Below are positions 56,365 through 64,000 of a stretch of 64,000 bases of DNA, one piece after another (the stretch's first letter is position 1; each line of letters begins with the position of its first letter). Both the position numbers and the translations under genes were made by a program. The DNA is from Taudactylus pleione (taxonomy: Eukaryota; Chordata; Amphibia; Anura; Myobatrachidae): the NCBI GenBank assembly GCA_031769625.1, contig JAUIMM010000636.1, positions 3,819,501 through 3,883,500 on the forward strand, read 5' to 3'. Under the pieces are notes generated by a model, which had not been told where the DNA came from, did not search any database, and saw only the letters and a list, made by a program, of their open reading frames with translations.

Positions 56365-56952
56365 ATCCCCTGCTGTGGCCCTCCATTTAATTTGCATAAG
56401 TAGTGCCCAAAGCTTTGTATGGAGAGTGCAAAAATTGGGAATTTAACATCCTCTAAAAAGCTGGCACCTGTAACTAATGCCATATTTACTTGGTGTTAGC
56501 CACTGTAGCCTACAGTCTACTTTTTCACAGTTGTTTCACCAGAGAGTGAGAGCTGTGGCTCCTGGTAGCTGCGGCTGCTGCTGTGTCCCGATCACTGTGG
56601 CCAGCAGTGATCAGGAAGCGCAGGTTCAAAGGAAGCAGTAGCCATGGCTCCTGGTAGTTGCCGTGGCTGCTGCGCTATGTCCAGCTGGCGGCACCCCCTG
56701 TCCCAGCGCGCACTTTAGTGACAGCAGCAGCTGCAGCTCCCAGTATCTGCCATGGCTGCTGCGCTGCTTCTTGTCCCCAGGACCTCCCTCCCCTTCCTTT
56801 CTGGCTGGCTTCTCTGCTGCTGCTGCTGCTGCTGTGTCTGCACTAGAAGCAGACAGCAGCTTTAGCAGCTATGCCTCTCCCCCCCATGTTCCCGATCACT
56901 GCTGGCCACAGTGATCGGGCAATGTGTATACACAGTGTATATCTGTATCTAT

Positions 56953-56968
56953 ATATATAAAATTAGTA

Positions 56969-57005
<37 letters not shown>

Positions 57006-57066
57006 TGTGTATATACATATGTACACACACAGATATGTGTATTTACATATATAAATATGTACACAG

Positions 57067-57092
<26 letters not shown>
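56953..57092. repeat. TA/TG microsatellite tract
   Basis: Several TA runs with ACACAC and GTATAC interruptions, left border of snap-back element B. Confidence 0.9.
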
Positions 57093-57097
<5 letters not shown>

Positions 57098-57955
57098 CAC
57101 AATAATGCCCGGCACTCCTGTCCTTCAACAACAACTTGCCCGATGCCTCTCCTGTATGTAAAGTATGTATGTCTGTTTTGCACTGGACGGCACTCTGGGT
57201 CAATTAACTTCACAAAAAAATCTCCAGGACACTAAGATGAGGTCGATGTTTCAGGGGGAAACCCTTTTAACAAGACACAGTGGGGGTCATTCAGACCCGC
57301 TCGCGAGCAAAGGACGCTCGCAAGTGGGTCGATGTTGTGCGAATGTGCATGCGCACGACGGAGGGAGCTCCGTCGTGCACATGCGCGAGACCCGGCAAGC
57401 GACGAGGAATACGTCGCTCGGGGTCTCGCACCAAAGGGGGCGTGCTGTCGATGGTGAGTGACAGCACGCCCCCTTTGGTGGGCGTGCCGGGGCGTGGCTG
57501 CCAGATGGAGGCGTTCCTATGGGAACGCCTACCGTCTGAAGCCGGCCCCACTGACATCAGTAATGATGTCAGTGGCAGTGATTTTGGCTCTGATAGAGCC
57601 AAAATCACTCCAGGGCTTGCGGCAGCAAGACCCTACCGCAGGGTCTCGTCGCAAGCCCGATGGTCGCGATGGTTTTGACCATCGCGACCATCTTTTTGGC
57701 CGCTCACATATGCTGTGGGTGGTCACCCACAGCTATGCGAGCAGCCAGGAAGCCCGCTCCATTTTCAGGGAGGAGGGCACTGATTCAGAGCGAGCGCTCT
57801 GGTCAGAGCGTTCGGCTCTGAATCAGGCCCAGTATCTTGATAAAAGGGGTTTGCTCCCTGAAACGTCAACCTCATCTCAGTGTCCTGGAGATTTTTTTGT
57901 GAAGTTAATTGACCCAGAGTGCCGCCCAGTGCAAAACGGACATATATACAGTATA
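57093..57955. mobile_element. Snap-back element B with hammerhead-like core, split by a MITE
   Basis: An unpaired 5' extension (AAAATGCACAATAATGCC ... GTATGTATG, about 75 bp) precedes the left arm (TCTGTTTTGCACTGGACGGC ... GATGAGGTCGATGTTTCAGG). The right arm (CCCTGAAACGTCAACCTC ... GAGTGCCGCCCAGTGCAAAA) is its inverted copy. TA repeats flank both ends. The right arm reads TTGATAA, an AGGGG/TCCCT stem, then GAAAC (57837-57864), two transitions from the hammerhead consensus. A 549-bp MITE (57281-57829) sits in the loop. Confidence 0.72.
57281..57829. mobile_element. CCTGATTCAG MITE, 549 bp, inside snap-back element B
   Basis: Ends TGGGGGTCATTCAGACC and, inverted, GGCTCTGAATCAGGCC, flanked by CAG (57278-57280 and 57830-57832). 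The interior closely follows the copy at 25463 (GGAGGGAGCTCCGTCGTGCA; CACTGACATCAGTAATGATG; CGCAAGCCCGATGGTCGCGA). Confidence 0.92.
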
Positions 57956-58254
57956 TATATATATATATGTTAGGGGTGAGCGGGTTCGGATTTCTGAAAT
58001 CCGAACCCCCCCGAGCCCCCCCGATCCGAGTCCGATCCGAGTCAGGCTCGACTTTTCCCACCTGACTCGGATTCTGAAATCGAGGCAAAACGTCATCATC
58101 CCGCATTCCGAGTCTCGCGGGTTTTGGATCCTATATAAGGTACGCGCGTCGGCGCCATTTTCTCACTCGGCTGTGGACAGTGAAGAGGGAGGGTGGGAGT
58201 TAGGGCTGGCTGGGCTGTGTAGTGTAGTGTAGTGTAGTGCAGAGTAGTGTTGTG

Positions 58255-58460
58255 CTGTGCTGTGCTGCGCTGTGCTGCTGTTGTCCATAGGGGCTGTGTC
58301 CACTACTTCAAAGTCCATAGGGGCTGGCTGTGTTGTGCTGTGCTGCTGTTGTTAATAGGGGCTGTGTCCACTACTTCAAAGTCCATAGGGGCTGGCTGGA
58401 CTGTGTTGTGCAGTCAGTTGCCCATAGGGGCTGTGTCCACTCCAAAGTCCTGTGCAGTGT
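58255..58460. repeat. CCATAGGGGCTG tandem repeat
   Basis: About four units with GTCCATAGGGGCTG(T/G) and CCACTACTTCAAA, 50-65 bp apart, inside the hAT leader. Confidence 0.8.
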
Positions 58461-58539
58461 CCCAGTCCTAAAGGGGTGCTGTAGTGTTGTCCAGGGGGTG
58501 CTTTGTCCATCAGGGGTGCTCCCCCCAAGTGCTAAAAAA

Positions 58540-59060
58540 AAAATATTTTTTCTGTGTTTGTGAATTGTGTGCGCAGTAGCCGCACGTGCATCAACAAAGT
58601 AGTGCCAAGCGTGCGCCTGTGTCTTAAGTAAAGGGCCGGCTGGCTTGACCGTTAAAGGGTACTGTAACCCCCAAAGTACACTCCAAACCAAATAAAAAAA
58701 TATTTTCTGTATTTGTGAATTGTGTGCGCAGTAGCCGCACGTGCATCAACAAAGTAGTGCCAAGCGTGCGCCTGTGTCATAAGTAAAGGGCCGGCTGGCT
58801 TGACCGTTAAAGGGTGCTGTAACCCCCAAAGTACACTCCAAACCAAATAAAAATTTTTTTTCTGTGTTTGTGAATTGTGTGCGCAGTAGCCGCACGTGCA
58901 TCAACAAAGTAGTGCCAAGCGTGCGCCTGTGTCCCATAAGTAAAGGGCGGCTGGCTCATTTCTTAAAGGGTGGTGTAACCCACAAAGTGCACTAGTCTCC
59001 AACAAAAATAAAAAATTATTTTCTGTGTTTGTGTGCGCCTTAGCCGCACGTATATATCAA
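58540..59060. repeat. About 160-bp tandem repeat, 3-4 copies
   Basis: Each unit has TTTTCTGTGTTTGTGAATTG, GCGCAGTAGCCGCACGTGCA, AACAAAGTAGTGCCAAGCGT and ACCCCCAAAGTACACTCC. The unit starts near 58546, 58702, 58858 and (partial) 59020. It lies just upstream of the coding region, possibly promoter-type sub-repeats. Confidence 0.88.
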
Positions 59061-59070
59061 TATAACATAA

Positions 59071-60090
59071 ATGGAGGACCAAACTTTCTCCGATAAAAAT
59101 AAAATAGGGAAAGATCAAGAACCACTTCCTCCTAGTGCTGAAGCTGCTGCCACTAGTCATGACATAGACGATAACATGCCATCAACGTCGTCTGCCAAGG
59201 CCGATGCCCAATGTCATAGTAGAGGGCACATACAATCCCAAATGACAAAGTTCAGGAAAATGACCTTGAAAAAAACATTTAAATCATCTGAAGAGAAACG
59301 TAAACTTGCCAATAAGCCATTTACGACACGGAGTGGCAAGGAACGGCTAAGGTCTTTCCCTATGTTCATGACTAGTGGTTCAGCTTCACATGACGATGGA
59401 AGCCCTCCTCCCGCTAAAAAAATCAAACGAGTTAAGCTGGCAAAAGCACAGTGAAGAACTGTGCGTTCTAAGAAGATATCACAAATCCCCAAGGAGAGTC
59501 CAAGTGTGGTGGCGGTTGCGATGCCTGACCTTCCCAGCACTGGACGGGAAGAGGTGGCTCTTTCCACCATTTGCACGCCCCCTGCAAGTGCTGAAAGGAG
59601 CAACCACAGTCCACTTGCTGATATGCAAATTGAAGATGTCACTGTTGAAGTACAACAGGATGAGGATACTGGTGTAGCTGGCACTGAGGAGGAAGTTGGC
59701 GAGGAGGATTCTGATGGTGATGTGGTTTGTTTAAATCAGGCTCCGGGGGAGACAGTTGTTGTCCGTGGGATGAAAAAGCCCATCACGGTCATGCCTGGGC
59801 AGAAGACCAAACATTCCACCTCTTTGGTCTGGCAATATTTCTATCCACATCCGGACAACAACTGTCTTGCCATATGTACCATATGTAAAGGTGAAATAAG
59901 TAGGGGTAGGGACGTTAACCACCTAGGAACATCCTCCCTTATATGGCACCTGCAGCGCGTTCATAAAAAGTTACTGTCAAGTTCAGAAACTTTGGCTCAG
60001 TCCGTAAGCAGTCCACCTAAATCCCTTTTTCCTGTTTTATCCAAGGAATCGGTGGATGAGGAGGATGAGGACGACATCTTGCCTCCGTAG
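59071..60090 (+). pseudogene. hAT-type BED zinc-finger protein, one in-frame stop
   Basis: ATG at 59071 (MEDQTFSDKNKIGKDQE). One reading frame runs to the stop at 60088 and is broken only by a TGA at 59452-59454. The first 127 residues are polar, with a basic run (PPPAKKIKRVKLAK) that could be a nuclear-localisation signal. Past the stop come an acidic Ser/Glu/Asp-rich stretch and then a BED finger (about 59827-59995): SLVWQYFYPHP, C-x2-C in LAICTICKGEI, HLGTSSLIWHL and the H-x4-H of HLQRVH. BED fingers form the DNA-binding N-terminus of hAT transposases. The RNase-H-like catalytic core and dimerisation region that should follow are missing; the frame ends in an acidic tail (DEEDEDDILPP). Alternatives are a truncated transposase or a separate BED-only protein of the element. 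Confidence 0.82.
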
Positions 60091-60721
60091 AACCAGTTTG
60101 TGCAGGGACACATTAATTGCCAGCTTGTTTTGTGGGGGCCCAAACGAACCAATCATTTCAGCCACAGTCATGTGGCAGACCCTGGCGCTGAAATGATTGG
60201 TTTGTTAAGTGTGCATGTCCTATTTATACAACATAAGGGTGGGTGGGAGGGCCCAAGGACAATTCCATCTTGCACCTCTTTTTTTTCTTTGCAGTATGTA
60301 CTGTTTGGGGCCTAGTTTTTCAAACTGCCATCCTGTCTGCCACTGCAGTGTCACTCCTAGATGGGCCACGTGTTTGTGCCGCCCACTCGTGTCGCTTAGC
60401 ATAGTCATCCAGCTACCTCGGTGCAACCTTTTGGCCATAAAAACAATATTGTGAGGTGTGAGGTGTTCAGAATAGACTGGAAATGAGTGGAAATGAAGGT
60501 TATTGAGGTTAATAATAGCATAGGAGCAGAAAAACCCACAAATTCTGTGATTTTAGCTGTTTTTATGCTTTTTAAAAAAAAAATACAGATCCAAAACACA
60601 AAACCCAGAACCCAAAACACGGAAGGGTGGTTTTGGCAAAACCAATCCAGATCCAAAACACGAAGAAAGATCCAGATCCAAAACCAAAACACAAAACACG
60701 AAAAGTGGCCGGTGCACACCC

Positions 60722-60724
<3 letters not shown>

Positions 60725-60763
<39 letters not shown>

Positions 60764-60764
60764 C
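60725..60764. repeat. TA microsatellite
   Basis: Pure TA run between the hAT right end and snap-back element C. Confidence 0.95.
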
Positions 60765-61019
60765 TTTGCACAGCTTGGCACTTCTAATAGAAACGAGGTT
60801 CAGGTGCCCTCCGCAGAGAAACTAGTACAAATACAGCAAGGGGTGATGGCGGCACTGTAGTATAGCATCAATAAGGCAGGGTCAAAGACCTACTTTGCAT
60901 TTCAATGTTCTTAGCTTTTCATCAGGAAAATAAGATTGAAAGGTTGAAACGCAAAGTAGGTCTTTGACCCTGCCTTACTGATGCTATACTAGAGTGCCGC
61001 CGTCACCCCTTGTTATTTG

Positions 61020-61022
<3 letters not shown>
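60765..61022. mobile_element. Snap-back element C with hammerhead-like core
   Basis: An unpaired extension of about 65 bp (CCCTTTGCACAGCTTGGC ... GAGAAACTAGTACAA) is followed by inverted arms of about 75 bp. The left arm has AGCAAGGGGTGATGGCGGCA, GTATAGCATCAATAAGGC and AAAGACCTACTTTGCATTTC. The right arm has GAAACGCAAAGTAGGTCTTT, GCCTTACTGATGCTATAC and GTGCCGCCGTCACCCCTTG. The loop contains TCATCAG, so the minus strand reads CUGAUGA (60925-60919) and then GAAAU (60903-60899) in place of GAAAC. TA repeats lie on both sides. Confidence 0.7.
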
Positions 61023-61050
<28 letters not shown>

Positions 61051-61785
61051 ACACACATATATACATACGCACACATACCTGTCCCCCCAGCTAGCAGGAT
61101 TTTTTTTTAAACTATAAAGTTTTTTTTTTTTAAAAACATTCCCAATTTTTTTTTTTTTATTATCATATTATGTAATTAATAGCTATTTAAATGTGATTTT
61201 ACATTTTTGATTAAAAAAATATATATATTGAATTAAGTTTAAATAGCTATTATTGACATATTTCGCTAATAAATAAAAAAATCGACAATTTTGGGGATGT
61301 TTTTTGAAAAAGATATTAGCCAGTTAAGTGGTTATCAGCATTTTTGGGATGGTTGAATAACTAATAAGCTGTACGTCTACTGCCAACATGGAATGAATTA
61401 GGTCTTTTTTTTTTTCCCGGCTGCCAACTGCGTGGTGCCCCAAGAACTGGTGCCCTAGGCTGCAGCCTGATCAGCCTTATGGTTGATCAGACACTATCCT
61501 AATTTGGGAAGTAAGCAGATTTCCTGCCCCCAAAATTGTGATTGCAATCTGCACAATTTATAGCATAATTTATGCGGTATCCTGTGTTCTACCAGTACAT
61601 AAATGTTATATTAGCTGCTGTCAGGGATGACTAGAGTGCAATTTGTGTAGATTCCTCAGGCAATAGGATGTTTTGCCCCAACATTACAGTACAGTACATA
61701 CTGCAAATATTATAACATGGCAACATTTTAAGAGTAGTTTAAACAAAGTAATATGAAACATGTATGAAGCTGATAACAGGGTATA
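61023..61785. other. TA/CA microsatellite then AT-rich sequence
   Basis: A TA/ACAC tract at 61023-61065, several T-runs to about 61160 and near 61407; no gene recognised. Confidence 0.5.
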
Positions 61786-61789
61786 CAAT

Positions 61790-62365
61790 CGAGAACCCGG
61801 CTGCCTTAATACCGACAGCCGGCTTCCTGACTGTCATATCCCGGCGAGGGTAAAATGCCGGGCGTCTAGATGTAGACGCCTGACATTTTCCCGATGCCGG
61901 GAGACAGGCGCCCGGCATCCCGATCGAAGGGATGCCGGGCGCCATGAGCGGACAGCCGCGGGGGGGGGTTAGGTTTAGGGCACCCGGGGGGGACTTATTG
62001 TTAGGCACCCCCCCGGGAGGGTTAGGGTTAGGCTAGGGGGAGGGAGGATTAGGCACCCCCGGGGGGGACTTAGGGTTAGGCACCCCCCCGGGGGACTTAG
62101 GTTTAGGCAGCAGGAAAGGGGGGGGTTAGGGATGGGCACTTAGAGGGTGGATTAGGGTTAGGCACTTGGGGGGAGATTAGGGTTAGGCACCCCTAAGGAG
62201 GGTTAGGGGGTTAGATTAGGTTAGTAAGTACTTACCTATTGACGATCGGGATTTCCAGCGCTGTCGGGCTTCCGCTGCCAGGAACTCTGCTTTTGTTGGC
62301 CAGGCGCTGCCGGGAATCGAACTGCCAGCCACGCGGCCGGCGGTATATCACACCGATTCCGATAA
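61790..62365. mobile_element. GC-rich MITE-like element with TTAGG-like minisatellite
   Basis: Both ends have CCGGC-rich words (GAGAACCCGGCTGCC, ACCGACAGCCGG at the left; GCTGCCGGGAATCGAA, CGCGGCCGGCGGTA at the right). The interior has internal inverted repeats (ATGCCGGGCGTCTAGATG; GCGCCCGGCATCCCGATCG) and then a tandem run of GGGTTAGGCACCCCCCGGGG units of about 25-30 bp (61960-62215). Ends not exactly fixed. Confidence 0.6.
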
Positions 62366-64000
62366 CAGGGATGGCATTCTACATATATATTTCCTTTTGC
62401 TTTCAACCAAATATTGACCAGCACTACACACCCTATTATATCTGGATACATCTGATTTTGTTTTCCATCATGAACAGTTTTGTCTCGTACAATTGCGTTC
62501 TCAGCACTCCAGTAGCGACATGGACAACTGTGGTTTGCCAGTGAGCTCTTTTCTGAAACATAATCCACAAGTTACAGTAGTTAAATTTTCTTCAACTTTG
62601 TGAGATTTATTCTGTGTAATATGAGATAAATATGGGAATACTGTAACATGGGCACCCATGGCTTCTCCACTAACATACATGACATATATATTGTACTACA
62701 GACAAGTTTGAGTTTATTTTTTTCAGATGATAATATTTTTTTTTATAAACTGCAGAAAACTGTAGGATCCACAGTTACATATTCAGTCACTGTGTGTACC
62801 TCTCTCTCTCTCACTCTCTCTCTCTATACAGTATATATACAGTATATGTATATAATTCTGTCTGCAACTGACTGTTTGTGACTGTCAGTTAATTTCTCCT
62901 TCCATCCATATCATGATTCACTGCTGTTTGCTCCATACTGATACAAGATATTTCTTTAGCTCTCCGGTAACCTACCCCAGACCAGACTTCAGTGACACAA
63001 ACATAAGCTGCTCTCAGCCGGGCAGATCCATGCGTTAGATCCTCTTCTCTGGAGATGTGAATGTTTGTCCAAGTTCTGAATTATCAGCTCCGTGCAAATG
63101 ACAACTTTTCAATGTTGTATTTGATAGTTGGAGAAGGGATTCATATTCTGATGTGCCAGATCCCTAAATATTTCCACAATGCATTCTGTGGCATTCACAG
63201 ATGGCTGCAGCTGCATTTCAATCTGTTCCATCTGATTGGATTATATGTTTCCTTCCAGTCTGTGGTAATGGTAGAGTTGTTTCCAGATCCCTGGGTTATT
63301 TTCATTGTTGTGACCTTTCCTTTCTACCTGGGTTGCCATGCCATTCAGTTTCCTCTCCTAGATGCTTAAGAAAGTGGTTCACACTCTGCTGTCTGCCGCA
63401 GTGACTGTCATTCTATTTGATGTATTTGTACCAGGTATCGTGTGGCTTTGAAAGTGCAGTGATCTTTAATAGCAGAGTTCTTCTCACACATCTAACAGGT
63501 TCTGCTGACTTTTAGGTCAAAAATGGCAATTCAACGGAATTTTACAGGGCAAAAAACCATTGCCCCTGCTGCTTGCGGTTTATTAATGATCATTGTTGTT
63601 TCTTGTGCCTTTTCCTCTAATTCTCATATTTGCAGTTTTAAAGAACTTTAACGTTTCTGTTTTATATTTGTGTGTTCTAAAGTAAAAAAAAGTTAGTAAA
63701 AGCCATAGAACAGCAGAGCGCTAGATATAACCCCACAGATTAATGGTTATTTAATGTAATGTTCTAAAGTTCTTTACCTAGTGTCTGTTATTTACATATG
63801 TTTTGCATGTACCAAAAGAATGGCATACAAAGGATCAGTAACTAATAGTGCATTACAGTGAAGTTTTAGAAAATATTAACATTCTTGTTATATGGTGGCA
63901 AACAAAACACAAGGTCTATTGGTGCCGCCCTTGAATCAATTTGTACCTTATTCATGACAAACACAATAAAAGCAGAGGAATGTACAATTTGGTGATGTCC
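62366..64000. other. Intronic sequence, no gene seen
   Basis: AT-rich, a CTCTCT run near 62803 and a short TA/CAGTATA repeat near 62830. Open frames near 63061-63404 have no recognisable domain and overlap in three frames, so not annotated. Confidence 0.45.

Larger units (their letters stand above)
57971..60724 (+). mobile_element. hAT element coding for a BED finger protein, transposase core missing
   Basis: Left end TAGGGGTGAGCGGGTTCGGA, right-end complement TAGGGGTGTGCACCGGCCAC; TAGGGGTG-type ends are usual in the Ac-like branch of hAT. Both ends abut TA repeats, so the 8-bp duplication cannot be read. 2754 bp. The layout is a GC-rich leader (57971-58200), a CCATAGGGGCTG repeat (58260-58500), a 160-bp tandem repeat (58540-59060), a coding region (59071-60090) and a 3' region of GTTTTGG-type words shared with the fragment at 51803. 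Confidence 0.8.

Noticed and set aside
60908..60949. A fully functional hammerhead in snap-back element C
   Set aside because: The minus strand has CUGAUGA but GAAAU instead of GAAAC and only a weak helix II, while the other arm has GAAAC without CUGAUGA; kept as a decayed core only.
61960..62215. Interstitial telomere repeat
   Set aside because: GGGTTAGG words occur but with CACCCCCCGGGG spacers; no run of perfect hexamers.

Overview
The window looks like anuran (frog) nuclear DNA: AT-rich intronic sequence with no dense open frames, one short vertebrate exon with good splice sites, and a very heavy load of transposable elements of kinds common in amphibians (Tc1, mariner, Tc2/Kanga, hAT, Harbinger- and piggyBac-like MITEs, Penelope-like elements, Ty3/gypsy, tRNA-derived SINEs, L2/CR1-like tails). 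The species cannot be fixed from the sequence alone.

The only host coding sequence recognised is one 210-bp internal exon (22956-23165, + strand). It encodes part of the N-terminal cytoplasmic domain of a teneurin, best matched to teneurin-2 (TENM2). The remainder would then be the two flanking introns; no second exon was found.

Layout. 1-22955 (upstream intron): minisatellites at 1.6, 12.5 and 14.1 kb; a hAT at 4.8-5.6 kb; a complete but decayed Tc1 element at 6.8-8.4 kb; a SINE nested in a MITE at 11.0-11.6 kb; and a nested complex at 14.7-17.9 kb of a SINE remnant, a MITE and three hAT elements. 23166-39815: a 121-bp tandem array broken by a 550-bp MITE, several MITEs with readable target duplications, a Penelope GIY-YIG fragment cut by a mariner, and a GC-rich repeat block. 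39816-43149: a Ty3/gypsy element lacking integrase, with a shrunken 3' LTR. 43.7-49.8 kb: a hammerhead ribozyme motif, a snap-back element, and a Penelope-like element carrying three clear nested insertions. 50.9-64 kb: more hAT elements (one with a 0.5-kb ATCT array, one coding for a BED zinc finger), two more snap-back elements with hammerhead-like cores, and GC-rich MITEs with CCCTAA-like interiors.

No working transposase or reverse transcriptase was seen: all are broken by stops, frameshifts, deletions or insertions. The most interesting material is (i) the hammerhead-type cores linked to Penelope-like sequence, especially three snap-back elements with the same layout but different sequence, each set in TA repeats, and (ii) insertions whose empty site can be read directly because the host sequence is a tandem repeat or a reading frame.
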